Assembly: GCF_020510705.1 (NCBI RefSeq) | Contig: NZ_CP075184.1 | Location: 1,612,001-1,676,000 of the forward strand | Origin: Acidovorax radicis | Lineage (GTDB): Bacteria > Pseudomonadota > Gammaproteobacteria > Burkholderiales > Burkholderiaceae_C | DNA length: 64,000 nucleotides | Reading direction: 5' to 3' | Shown here: positions 18,936-26,756 of the stretch, in pieces | Numbering within the stretch: position 1 is the first letter of the stretch | Layout of the letters: every line of letters starts with the position of its first letter | Program-made: the position numbers and the translations under genes | Notes under the pieces: model-generated | Database searches by the model: none | Seen by the model: only the letters and a program-made list of their open reading frames with translations | What the model was told of the DNA's origin: nothing

Positions 18936-18983
18936 TCATCCCGGCTGATATTTTTTGCAATCCCTCAAGGGGTTGCGTCTCAT

Positions 18984-19535
18984 TTATTTTGGGGCCGTGA
19001 CGGTAACGAGCGCAGGGCGCAGCACACGCTCGGCGATGACGTAGCCCTTTTGGAGCACCGTCACGATGGTGTTGGCTTCCTGGTCCGCTGGCACCACGCT
19101 GATGGCTTGGTGCTGATGGGGGTCGAATTTGGTGCCGGCGGCGGGGTTGATGGCTACCACCTTATTACGCTCCAGGGCCGAAGTGAGCTGGCGCAGCGTG
19201 GCGTCGGCGCCTTCGCGCAGCTGCTGCGGGGTGGCTTCGGCAATGGACAGGGCGGCATCCAGGCTGTCGCAGACCGGCAACAGGCTATCGGCAAAACTCT
19301 CGATGCCGAACTTGCGGGCCTTGGCTACTTCATCTTCAGCGCGGCGGCGGGCGTTTTCAGCATCTGCCTTGGCGCGCAAGAACTGGTCGGCCAGATCGGC
19401 GCTTTTGGCTTTGAGTTCAGCCAGCTCGCCGTGCAGACGTGCCACCTCGTCGGAGGCGTGGGCTGCCATGGCGGCTTCGACTTCTTCGGGGGCGGGAGCG
19501 TTTTGGGAGAGGTTGTGGTGGCTGTTGTCGGACAT
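18984..19535 (-). CDS. grpE: Nucleotide exchange factor GrpE
   Basis: GrpE releases ADP from DnaK. The 183-residue protein has an acidic N terminus, a long coiled-coil helix (about residues 35-85, [20 protein letters not shown]) and the beta-wing domain with HQAISVV and [15 protein letters not shown], the family signature. It is the first gene of the minus-strand chaperone group, 39 bp downstream of a strong RpoH-like promoter. No HrcA gene or CIRCE inverted repeat is visible next to it, so heat control probably rests on RpoH. Confidence 0.96.
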   Translation of the reverse strand: MSDNSHHNLSQNAPAPEEVEAAMAAHASDEVARLHGELAELKAKSADLADQFLRAKADAENARRRAEDEVAKARKFGIESFADSLLPVCDSLDAALSIAEATPQQLREGADATLRQLTSALERNKVVAINPAAGTKFDPHQHQAISVVPADQEANTIVTVLQKGYVIAERVLRPALVTVTAPK

Positions 19536-19571
19536 GTCTGTATCTGGATGTTGATAAAGCGTTACGCGCGG

Positions 19572-19600
19572 AACTTGGGGGCGAACCGCACCTATTCAAG
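19572..19600 (-). promoter_or_regulatory. Candidate RpoH (sigma-32) promoter for grpE
   Basis: Minus strand: CTTGAAT, 13-bp spacer, CCCCAAGTT. This is close to the E. coli sigma-32 consensus CTTGAAA-N13/14-CCCCATNT. It lies about 37 bp upstream of the grpE ATG, giving a very short leader. Confidence 0.75.
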
Positions 19601-19769
19601 GTCTGAATCAGGGGTTTGTTCCGACCCGGGATTGAATCACACGCTGTTGGTGTAGGGAATGTCGGCCCCTTGGGCCATTTTGCAAGGGCCGGACTGCAGT
19701 TTTGCGGCACTTTTGGGGTGCGTCGCATGCGTGATTGCCGTGAAAGTGTACAAGCGGCGCGGGCCGGGT

Positions 19770-19775
19770 TATAAT
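19770..19775 (+). promoter_or_regulatory. -10 box upstream of rpsF
   Basis: TATAAT, a perfect sigma-70 -10 hexamer, 80 bp before the rpsF start. No good -35 hexamer stands at 16-18 bp upstream, so strength relies on other elements. Confidence 0.55.
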
Positions 19776-19855
19776 TTCCGGCTTTGCCTTGCCACACCGC
19801 ACGACCCTGCAAGGGTTGGGACGCAGCGGGTGGTGTTACCCCAAAAGGAGTATGC

Positions 19856-20287
19856 ATGCGTCATTACGAAATCATTTTGTTGATCCACCCGGATCAAAGC
19901 GAACAAGTTCCAGCAATGCTGGAGCGCTACAAGGGCATGATCACCGCCGGCGGCGGCAAGATCCACCGTGTGGAAGACTGGGGCCGTCGTCAACTGGCGT
20001 ACCTGATCAACAAGCTGGCCAAGGCCCACTACCTGTGCGTGAACATCGAGGCCGATCAGGCCGTGATGGCTGAACTGGAGCACGCCTTCAAGTTCAACGA
20101 CGCCGTGCTGCGCCACCTGACCGTTCAAAAGAAGAAGGCTGACGCCGGCCCCTCTTCGATGATGAAGACCGTTGAGCGCGAAGAAGCCCGCAAGGCCAGC
20201 CAGGCTGAATACGCTGCTGCTGGTGAGCGCGGCGACCGCGGTGGTGACCGTGGCGAGCGTTCCAGCGAACGCTCTGGCGATCGCTGA
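19856..20287 (+). CDS. rpsF: 30S ribosomal protein S6
   Basis: S6 binds the central domain of 16S rRNA together with S18. The 143-residue protein starts [17 protein letters not shown], has the conserved RRLAYLINK-type segment (here [16 protein letters not shown]), and ends in a Glu/Arg/Gly/Ser-rich tail from about residue 122, longer than in E. coli before glutamylation. ATG 19856 follows AAAGGAG at 19844-19850. First gene of rpsF-priB-rpsR-rplI-dnaB. Confidence 0.97.
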   Translation: MRHYEIILLIHPDQSEQVPAMLERYKGMITAGGGKIHRVEDWGRRQLAYLINKLAKAHYLCVNIEADQAVMAELEHAFKFNDAVLRHLTVQKKKADAGPSSMMKTVEREEARKASQAEYAAAGERGDRGGDRGERSSERSGDR

Positions 20288-20307
20288 TCGACAGTTCAGC
20301 CTGAGGA

Positions 20308-20598
20308 GTGGAGAACCGCGTTGTCTTGACCGCTTGTATCGCAGAGGCCCAGGCCCTGCGCTACACGCCCGCCGGATTGCCCGCCATCGCGCTGCGTCTC
20401 GAACACGAGTCGCAGCAAACCGAGGCAGGCCACCCCCGCGAAGTCAAGGCTGTCATGAAAGCTGTTGCCTTTGGTGCAATGGCTGAGCGCCTGGCCCGGC
20501 AGAACATCGGAAGTATCTGGACTTTCAGTGGATTTCTAGCCACCCCGCGCAATGGCAAAAACGCAGTGCTTCATATCCAGGATATTCAACAAAATTAA
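20308..20598 (+). CDS. priB: Primosomal replication protein N (PriB)
   Basis: PriB is a small OB-fold single-stranded-DNA-binding protein that helps PriA reload DnaB at stalled forks. The 96-residue product ([22 protein letters not shown], then [12 protein letters not shown]) matches PriB in sequence pattern and position between rpsF and rpsR. The proposed start is GTG 20308; the purine-rich GAGGAG just before it is very close, so initiation may be weak or the start imprecise. It ends 17 bp before rpsR. Confidence 0.88.
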   Translation: MENRVVLTACIAEAQALRYTPAGLPAIALRLEHESQQTEAGHPREVKAVMKAVAFGAMAERLARQNIGSIWTFSGFLATPRNGKNAVLHIQDIQQN

Positions 20599-20615
20599 TT
20601 TGCAAGGGGTCCGCA

Positions 20616-20897
20616 ATGGCCACGTTCAAGAAGTTCAACAAAGACAAGCGCCCAAAGCGCAACACCCAGTCCCTGCTGTTCAAGCGCAAGCGCTTTTGCC
20701 GCTTCACGGTGACGGGCGTTGAAGAAATCGACTACAAGGATGTCGACACGCTGCGCGATTTCATCGCCGAAAACGGCAAGATCATCCCCGCGCGCCTGAC
20801 CGGCACGCGCGCCATCTTCCAGCGTCAGCTGAACACGGCCATCAAGCGCGCGCGCTTCCTGGCTTTGGTGCCTTACAGCGACCAGCACAAGATCTAA
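20616..20897 (+). CDS. rpsR: 30S ribosomal protein S18
   Basis: S18 is the partner of S6 in the 30S platform. The 93-residue protein contains the core [20 protein letters not shown] and [17 protein letters not shown]; it has an 18-residue basic N-terminal extension compared with E. coli. An AAGGGG ribosome site lies before ATG 20616, and rplI starts 12 bp after its stop. Confidence 0.97.
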   Translation: MATFKKFNKDKRPKRNTQSLLFKRKRFCRFTVTGVEEIDYKDVDTLRDFIAENGKIIPARLTGTRAIFQRQLNTAIKRARFLALVPYSDQHKI

Positions 20898-20909
20898 GGA
20901 GCACAACCC

Positions 20910-21362
20910 ATGCAAATCATTCTGCTCGACAAGGTTGTGAACCTCGGCAACCTGGGCGAAATCGTCAAGGTCAAAGATGGCTACGCCCGCAACTTTCTGA
21001 TCCCTTCGGGCCGTGCTCGCCGCGCCACCGAAGCCAACAAGGCCGAATTCGAAGCCAAGCGCGCCGAACTCGAAAAGGCAGCTGCCGCCAAGCTGGCGCA
21101 AGCCCAAGCTGAAGGCGAAAAGCTGGCCGGTACCACCGTGAAGCTGACGCAAAAAGCCGGTGTCGATGGCCGCCTGTTTGGTTCCGTGACCAACCAAGAC
21201 ATCGCCGATGAGCTGAACAAGCAAGGCTACAAGGTCGCCAAGGCCCAGGTTCGCCTGCCTAACGGCCCGATCAAGGTCGTCAGCGAAACCGCTGTCAGCG
21301 TGGCGCTGCACACCGATGTGGTGGTAGAAGTCAACGTGTCGGTCTACGGCGAAACCGCCTGA
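20910..21362 (+). CDS. rplI: 50S ribosomal protein L9
   Basis: L9 is an elongated 50S protein near the L1 stalk. The 150-residue product starts [22 protein letters not shown] with the RNA-binding [13 protein letters not shown] motif, a long charged helix (about 45-80) and a C-terminal domain containing [19 protein letters not shown] site precedes ATG 20910. A strong terminator follows. Confidence 0.98.
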   Translation: MQIILLDKVVNLGNLGEIVKVKDGYARNFLIPSGRARRATEANKAEFEAKRAELEKAAAAKLAQAQAEGEKLAGTTVKLTQKAGVDGRLFGSVTNQDIADELNKQGYKVAKAQVRLPNGPIKVVSETAVSVALHTDVVVEVNVSVYGETA

Positions 21363-21381
21363 TCGTCATTGGTGAACTTTC

Positions 21382-21412
21382 GCAAAAGCCGCCTTCGGGC
21401 GGCTTTTGTCTT
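21382..21412 (+). terminator. Intrinsic terminator after rplI
   Basis: GCAAAAGCCGCC, loop TTCG, GGCGGCTTTTGT, then CTTTG. A 12-bp stem with a stable tetraloop separates the ribosomal genes from dnaB. Confidence 0.9.
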
Positions 21413-21528
21413 TGTGCACCCTGTATCTGTACACAGTAGCCCACTGGTTGTGCCAACCTTATCCACAGACTTGTGCCATGACACCGCTCCGCGCGGACGC
21501 TAGCATGCCAGGTTAGCCCGAGGATTCC

Positions 21529-22941
21529 ATGTCTGCCGTTTTCCCCCCCCTTGATGATGGCTTCACGCCCCTGCCGGACCGTGAGATTGCCCAGTTGCGT
21601 GTGCCGCCGCACTCGATCGAGGCGGAGTCGAGCGTGCTGGGGGGGTTGCTGCTGGACAACAACGCCTGGGACCGGGTGGGTGATCTGCTGGTCGAAAGCC
21701 ATTTCTACCGGCACGAGCACCAGATGGTCTATTCGGCCATCGGCGCGCTGATCAATGCGAGCAAGCCGGCCGACGTGATCACGGTGTTCGAGCACCTGCA
21801 AAATCAGGGCAAAGCGCAGGACATGGGCGGGCTGGCCTACCTGAACAACCTGGCGCAATACGTCCCGAGCGCCAGCAACATCCGCCGGTACGCCGAGATC
21901 GTGCGCGAGCGAGCCATCCTGCGCAAGCTGGTCACGGCCAGCGATGAAATCTCCACCAACGCCTTCAACCCGCAGGGCAAGACGGTCGAGCGCATCCTCG
22001 ACGAGGCCGAAGCCAAGATTTTCGCCATTGGCGAAGAGGGTTCGCGCACCAAGCAGGGGTTTCAGTCGCTCGACACGCTGGTGATCGATCTGCTCGACCG
22101 CGTGCAGGAAATGGCCGACAACCCGGTGGACGTGACCGGTGTGCCCACCGGCTTTGCCGACCTGGACCGCATGACGTCGGGCCTGCAGGCCGGTGATATG
22201 GTGGTGCTGGCGGCGCGCCCCTCCATGGGCAAAACCTCGTTCGCCGTGAATATCGCCGAGCATGTGGCGCTCAACGAAGGCTTGCCCGTGGCCATCTTCT
22301 CGATGGAAATGGGCGCCGCCCAGTTGGCGGTGCGTATCGTGGGTTCCATCGGCCGCGTGAACCAGGGCAACCTGCGCACCGGCAAGCTCACCGATGACGA
22401 GTGGCCGCGCCTGACGGAGGCGATTGAAAAGCTGCGCACCGTGTCGCTGCACATCGATGAGACACCGGGGCTCACCCCGGGCGAGTTGCGTGCCAACGCC
22501 CGCCGCCTGGCGCGCCAATGTGGCAAGCTCGGCCTGATCGTGGTGGACTATTTGCAGCTCATGAGTGGCTCGGGCTCCTCCAGTTCGGACAACCGTGCCA
22601 CCGAGCTGGGCGAAATCTCGCGGGGGCTGAAGATGCTCGCCAAAGAGCTGCAGTGCCCGGTGATCGCGCTGTCGCAGCTCAACCGCTCGGTGGAGCAGCG
22701 CACCGACAAGCGCCCCATGATGTCCGACTTGCGCGAGTCCGGCGCTATCGAGCAGGACGCGGACATCATCATGTTCATCTACCGCGACGACTACTACAAC
22801 AAGGACAGCAAGGAGCCGAACGTGGCGGAGGTCATCATCGGCAAACAGCGTAACGGCCCGACGGGCACGATCAAACTGTTTTTCCAGAAAAACCAGACGC
22901 GGTTCGAGAATCTCGCCATGGGTTCGGGTGACGATTTCTAA
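21529..22941 (+). CDS. dnaB: Replicative DNA helicase DnaB
   Basis: DnaB is the hexameric 5'-3' helicase at the replication fork. The 470-residue protein has the N-terminal primase-binding domain (PPHSIEAESSVLGGLLLDN), the linker, and the RecA-like motor with Walker A (AARPSMGKTS, about 229-237), a DYLQLMSGSG Walker B region and the SQLNRSVEQR and DLRESGAIEQDADI motifs. The N terminus has a short Phe/Pro stretch before the conserved start. No intein interrupts the Walker region. Confidence 0.98.
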   Translation: MSAVFPPLDDGFTPLPDREIAQLRVPPHSIEAESSVLGGLLLDNNAWDRVGDLLVESHFYRHEHQMVYSAIGALINASKPADVITVFEHLQNQGKAQDMGGLAYLNNLAQYVPSASNIRRYAEIVRERAILRKLVTASDEISTNAFNPQGKTVERILDEAEAKIFAIGEEGSRTKQGFQSLDTLVIDLLDRVQEMADNPVDVTGVPTGFADLDRMTSGLQAGDMVVLAARPSMGKTSFAVNIAEHVALNEGLPVAIFSMEMGAAQLAVRIVGSIGRVNQGNLRTGKLTDDEWPRLTEAIEKLRTVSLHIDETPGLTPGELRANARRLARQCGKLGLIVVDYLQLMSGSGSSSSDNRATELGEISRGLKMLAKELQCPVIALSQLNRSVEQRTDKRPMMSDLRESGAIEQDADIIMFIYRDDYYNKDSKEPNVAEVIIGKQRNGPTGTIKLFFQKNQTRFENLAMGSGDDF

Positions 22942-22942
22942 T

Positions 22943-22995
22943 AAAAATAGCCGCTAGCGCTTGTTGTATAAGCGCGAGCAGCTATTGATTTAGGA
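22943..22995 (+). repeat. Dispersed palindromic repeat, copy 4
   Basis: Begins one base after the dnaB stop codon: AAAAATAGCCGCTAGCGCTT, loop, ATAAGCGCGAGCAGCTATTG. Like copy 1, it is nearly symmetrical and lies between convergent genes, where it could also act as a bidirectional terminator. Confidence 0.8.
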
Positions 22996-23132
22996 GTTTT
23001 CGGAGGGTTTTTTTCAACCTGTTTCTGCGTCATCCTGCGCATGCCGGTGCCCAGCCCCCTCGATCCCCCGATGCCTGGATGCCTTAATCCCTCAACGTGC
23101 GCATCGCCTTCACTTGGAGCGTGAGCGCCTGC

Positions 23133-23531
23133 TTAGACCCCAGGCCTTGTCAGGGCCCAGGCCAGCAGGCCAAGGCAGCAGACGGCCACAACCCCCATAG
23201 CCACGACCAGCCGCTGATTGCGGTGGCGGAGCGTTTCAACGGCTTGCACGATCTGGGCATTTTGCTCGGCCAACGCCTGGATCAGCACGGCAGAGTCCTG
23301 TTGTTCCTGCTCCAGCCGCACGACGCGCTCGTGCAGTTGCTGCAGTTGGGTGGTGACCGACGTAGCGGCATCGGCGCTGGGGGCGTCCAGCGAGCCTGCT
23401 GCCGACCCCGCCGCCGTCGTTTTGCTTGTGGCTCCCAGCAGCTTTCTTGCGGCCTGCAGAATCTGGGGCGTCGCCTCGATGACGGTGCCCCAGGGCACCA
23501 GCTTCAGTGCCGCAACCCAGCCTGCGGCCAA
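23133..23531 (-). CDS. Small coiled-coil, tail-anchored membrane protein
   Basis: I recognise no named family. From the proposed TTG start at 23531 the product has 132 residues: an Ala/Leu-rich N-terminal part (AAGWVAALKLVPWG), a long predicted coiled coil (about 60-110, QLQQLHERVVRLEQEQQDSA onwards) and a single C-terminal hydrophobic helix (VVAMGVVAVCCLGLLAWAL). TTG is chosen because it lies one base after the phoH-like stop with GAGGTG upstream, implying translational coupling; the frame is open further into phoH but that part is only shadow. The arrangement suggests a membrane partner of the PIN-PhoH ATPase. Confidence 0.65.
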   Translation of the reverse strand: MAAGWVAALKLVPWGTVIEATPQILQAARKLLGATSKTTAAGSAAGSLDAPSADAATSVTTQLQQLHERVVRLEQEQQDSAVLIQALAEQNAQIVQAVETLRHRNQRLVVAMGVVAVCCLGLLAWALTRPGV

Positions 23532-23532
23532 T

Positions 23533-25290
23533 TCAGAGCACCTCGCTGGCGAAATCTGCCAGACGTGAGCGTTCGCCGCGCGCCAGGGTGATGTGGCCGC
23601 TGTGTGGCCAGCCCTTGAAGCGGTCGACTGCATAGGTCAGGCCGGACGAACCCTCTGTGAGGTAGGGCGTATCGATCTGTGCAAGGTTGCCCATGCAGAT
23701 GATCTTGGTGCCGGGGCCTGCACGGGTGATCAGCGTCTTCATCTGCTTGGGCGTCAGGTTTTGTGCCTCGTCGATGATCACGTACTTGTTTAGAAAGGTG
23801 CGCCCGCGCATGAAGTTCATGCTCTTGATCTTGATGCGGCTTCTGATCAGCTCGTTGGTGGCCGCGCGGCCCCATTCACCAGCGTTGCCGCCGTCGCCCT
23901 TGGCCAGGAATTCGAGGTTGTCGTCCAGCGCGCCCATCCAGGGGCCCATTTTTTCTTCTTCGGTGCCTGGCAAAAAGCCGATGTCCTCACCCACGCTCAC
24001 GGTGGCGCGGGTCATGATGATCTCGGTGTAGCGCCGGTCGTCCAGCACCTGCGTCAGGCCCGCAGCCAGGGCCAGCAATGTCTTGCCGGTGCCAGCTGTG
24101 CCGGTGAGCGTGACGAAGTCGATCTCGGGGTCCATGAGCAGGTTCATGGCGTAGTTCTGCTCGCGGTTGCGTGTGGTCACGCCCCACACCGCATTTTTGG
24201 CCGATCCGTAGTCCTTGAGCGTCTGCAACACTGCGGTTTTGTCGCGGATTTCGCTCACGCGGGCAAACAGGCTGGGCTCGCCGGGGGCTTCGAAATACAC
24301 AAACTGATTGATCATCAGCTGCGGCACGATGGGCCCGCTGATGCGGTAGTAGGTGTACGCGCCGCTTTGCCAGCTCTCCACGTTCTTGCCGCTCTTGGCC
24401 CAGAAGTCGGCTGGCAGCGCCAATACGCCAGCGTACAGCAGGTCGCCATCTTCCAGCGTTTTGTCGTTCTGGTAGTCCTCGGCAGCCAGGCCCAGTGCGC
24501 GCGCCTTGACGCGCATATTGATGTCCTTGGACACCAGCACCACTTCACGCGGCGCGTGCAGTTTGCTCAGTGCTTGCACTACGCCCAGGATCTGGTTGTC
24601 AGCCTTGCCTTGGGGCAGGCTGGTGGGCAGGCTGTAATCCAGCGGTGCCGTCTGAAAATAAAGGCAGCCACCGGCAGCGCGCTGGCCGGTGGAGTCCAGC
24701 TTGATACCCCGGACAAGGTCGGCGCCGGATACGCCCACGAGCGCGTCCAGGGTGCGGCTGGTCTGGCGGCCATTGCGAGCCACTTCGGTCATGCCTTTTT
24801 TATGGCCGTCCAGTTCTTCGAGCACGATCATGGGCAGGAAGATGTCGTGTTCCTCAAACCGGAACAGGCTGGTGGGGTCGTGCAGCAGCACGTTGGTGTC
24901 CAGCACAAACAGCTTGGCCGGGCCTTGCGGCGCGGTCTTTTTACCTTTGGCAGTCGGGGCTGTGCTCGGTGGCGCGGCGCTGGCGGCTGGGGCGCTGGTG
25001 GTGCGCGCCTTGCGTGTGCTGGTCGTGCGTGCGTCGGGCGTCGGCACAGCCTGCGGCTCGCGGGCACGGGTTTCGATCTGGATGAGTGGCGCCGTGGTGG
25101 AACCGGTTGCAACAGGTGCCGAGGCGACACTGGCCGCCTTGCGCACGTTGCGGGCAGCGGGCGTGGCTTTTATGGCGGGGGGCACCGCCTCGTTGGCGGC
25201 ATGGGGGGTGGCCCGTGGGGGGGCGGTGACGTCAAAGGCTTCGGGAGAAAGGAGCGCGGCGCGCCGGCTGGGTGCGGGGGGCAGGGGCAT
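23533..25290 (-). CDS. PIN domain-PhoH ATPase fusion (PhoH2-like)
   Basis: A 585-residue protein joining a PIN nuclease domain (KLFVLDTNVLLHDPTS, catalytic Asp about 131, then VLEELDGHKKG) to a PhoH-type ATPase (Walker A GTAGTGKT at about 397-404, Walker B VIIDEAQNL, and a final GERSRLADFASEVL). PhoH2 proteins are described as RNA helicase/RNases, sometimes antitoxin-linked. Here the first 122 residues are an unusual Ala/Pro/Thr-rich tail with basic patches. It lies downstream of bcp beyond a terminator and one base from a coiled-coil membrane protein gene. Function in vivo is uncertain. Confidence 0.9.
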   Translation of the reverse strand: MPLPPAPSRRAALLSPEAFDVTAPPRATPHAANEAVPPAIKATPAARNVRKAASVASAPVATGSTTAPLIQIETRAREPQAVPTPDARTTSTRKARTTSAPAASAAPPSTAPTAKGKKTAPQGPAKLFVLDTNVLLHDPTSLFRFEEHDIFLPMIVLEELDGHKKGMTEVARNGRQTSRTLDALVGVSGADLVRGIKLDSTGQRAAGGCLYFQTAPLDYSLPTSLPQGKADNQILGVVQALSKLHAPREVVLVSKDINMRVKARALGLAAEDYQNDKTLEDGDLLYAGVLALPADFWAKSGKNVESWQSGAYTYYRISGPIVPQLMINQFVYFEAPGEPSLFARVSEIRDKTAVLQTLKDYGSAKNAVWGVTTRNREQNYAMNLLMDPEIDFVTLTGTAGTGKTLLALAAGLTQVLDDRRYTEIIMTRATVSVGEDIGFLPGTEEEKMGPWMGALDDNLEFLAKGDGGNAGEWGRAATNELIRSRIKIKSMNFMRGRTFLNKYVIIDEAQNLTPKQMKTLITRAGPGTKIICMGNLAQIDTPYLTEGSSGLTYAVDRFKGWPHSGHITLARGERSRLADFASEVL

Positions 25291-25335
25291 GGTGGCAGGG
25301 CCTCGATCAGTAAAAGAAGATGCGGATCAGAAAGC

Positions 25336-25372
25336 AAAAAGCCGCCTGGAGACCAAGGCGGCTTTTGGGGAG
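25336..25372 (-). terminator. Intrinsic terminator between bcp and phoH-like gene
   Basis: Stem AAAAGCCGCCT / AGGCGGCTTTT (11 bp, loop of 9), with the T-rich CTTTTTGCTTTC on the minus strand. It ends the bcp transcript. Confidence 0.85.
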
Positions 25373-25490
25373 GGGGCAGATGTTGCGGTAACCAGGAGCA
25401 TCAAACCATTATGCCTACTCAAGATGTCCAAACCAGGCACTGAACGCAGGGCTGTCGCAACAATGCGCCACCGCCTCTTCAGGCGAGGGC

Positions 25491-25976
25491 TCAGGCCGCT
25501 TTTTTCAGTGCCTTGATGGACTTGACGGTCTTGAGGACGTCATCCACATGGCCGGGCACTTTCAGGCCGCGCCACTCTTGCACGAGGATGCCATCGGGAC
25601 CAACCAGGAAGGTGCTGCGCTCAATGCCCTTGACCTTCTTGCCGTACATGATCTTGTTCTTGACCACGCCAAACATGTGGCACATTTTTTCTTCGGTGTC
25701 GGCGATGAGCTCGAAGGGCAGTTCCAGCTTTTCCTTGAAATCATCATGTGACTTCATGTTGTCGCGGGACACGCCAAACACCGCAGCGCCGGCTTTCACG
25801 AAGTCCTTGTACCTGTCGCGAAACTGCATGGCCTCCGTGGTGCAGCCAGGTGTGTTGTCCTTGGGATAGAAGTAGAGAACCAGAACTTGGCCAAGGTGGG
25901 AGGTATTCGAGACCTTGAGTCCACCAGTTGCGTTGGCTTCAAATTCAGGGAGGGGTTTGTTGACAACGATCGCCAT
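25491..25976 (-). CDS. bcp: Thiol peroxidase, Bcp/PrxQ type
   Basis: Bcp reduces hydrogen and organic peroxides with thioredoxin. The 161-residue thioredoxin-fold protein has the peroxidatic cysteine C45 in KDNTPGCTTEA. The usual resolving cysteine five residues on is a methionine (M50), but C99 (EEKMCHMFG) is in the position used by another PrxQ subgroup, so an atypical two-cysteine cycle through C99 is possible. It is monocistronic, bounded by a terminator and preceded by an inverted repeat at 26086-26101. Confidence 0.93.
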   Translation of the reverse strand: MAIVVNKPLPEFEANATGGLKVSNTSHLGQVLVLYFYPKDNTPGCTTEAMQFRDRYKDFVKAGAAVFGVSRDNMKSHDDFKEKLELPFELIADTEEKMCHMFGVVKNKIMYGKKVKGIERSTFLVGPDGILVQEWRGLKVPGHVDDVLKTVKSIKALKKAA

Positions 25977-26085
25977 ATCACTTCAATCTCTCAGGATGTA
26001 GTCGTTGGTAAGCCGGGGGAGTGGGTGTGTTATTGCTCTTGGTGGTGCCCCCGACCGCAACCCGAGATTTTACCCTGTAATTGGT

Positions 26086-26101
26086 TTACATCCAAATGTA
26101 A
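26086..26101. promoter_or_regulatory. Perfect inverted repeat upstream of bcp
   Basis: TTACAT-CCAA-ATGTAA, a 6-bp dyad in an otherwise GC-rich gap, 110 bp upstream of the bcp start and 138 bp from the end of the Mth938-like gene. It looks like a regulator binding site; the regulator is not known. Confidence 0.35.
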
Positions 26102-26238
26102 GGTAGTGTGTCCCCCCTGTGGCGCATGGGCTTAGGCGGGGGTGTCATTGGGCGTGTGTACACGGGCGCGCATGCATCGCGCTGAGGGCATTTTGAATGC
26201 GTAATCGGGTGACCGCGGAGGCCGGCACGGCTGGGCGA

Positions 26239-26610
26239 TCAGGCCTCCAGAATCAGTGCGGCCACCACGTTGCGCCCTTCACTGGCCAGGATGTTGTAGG
26301 TGCGGCAAGCCGCTGGCGTGTCCATGGTTTCCAGGCCAATGCGGCGGGCCATGAGAGGCGCCAGCCAGGCCGGTGGGGGGAAGCGGTTGCGAAGGCCGCT
26401 GCCAAAGATGACCAGCTCCGTTTCCAGCGCGGCCAGTTGCGCAAAATGCTCCGCTGTCAGGTCTTCGAAGCGCGCGCAAGGCCAGGTCTGGCGAAGCCCC
26501 TGGGAGCCGATGATGAGGCTTTGGTTGATCTTTTCGGCGTCAATGCCGATCCAGCCGGGGCCATAGCTGCTGATGGTTTGCGCGTTGGAGCGGTCGGGCT
26601 GGAATTTCAT
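26239..26610 (-). CDS. Mth938-like domain protein (DUF498 family)
   Basis: A 123-residue protein starting MKFQPDRSNAQTISSYGPGWIGI, with the conserved LVIFGSGLRNRFPPP and TYNILASEGRNVVAAL segments typical of the Mth938/Xcc1710 family. Its human member is a respiratory complex I assembly factor (NDUFAF3); the bacterial role is unclear. ATG 26610 is chosen because the family N terminus starts there; a GGGG purine tract lies upstream. It diverges from alaA. Confidence 0.85.
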   Translation of the reverse strand: MKFQPDRSNAQTISSYGPGWIGIDAEKINQSLIIGSQGLRQTWPCARFEDLTAEHFAQLAALETELVIFGSGLRNRFPPPAWLAPLMARRIGLETMDTPAACRTYNILASEGRNVVAALILEA

Positions 26611-26756
26611 GGGCTTGGGGTGTCCGGGTCGCGGCGGGTGGGGCACCGCAGAGCGCTTGCCAGGCAGCGTTGCGGTTCTGTGGTCAAATTATAGGTTTCG
26701 CCAAGGTGCCTGCCGCTCTGGCTTGCCACCTGACCCCACTGCACCACCGTCAGCGC

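Larger units (their letters stand above)
19536..19855. other. Divergent intergenic region grpE / rpsF
   Basis: This 320-bp gap contains the grpE heat-shock promoter (19572-19600, minus), the rpsF -10 box (19770-19775, plus) and the rpsF ribosome site. Nothing else recognisable lies between 19601 and 19740. Confidence 0.6.

Noticed and set aside
19536..19855. CIRCE element (HrcA site) before grpE
   Set aside because: No TTAGCACTC-N9-GAGTGCTAA-like dyad is present; the heat-shock signal found is of RpoH type.
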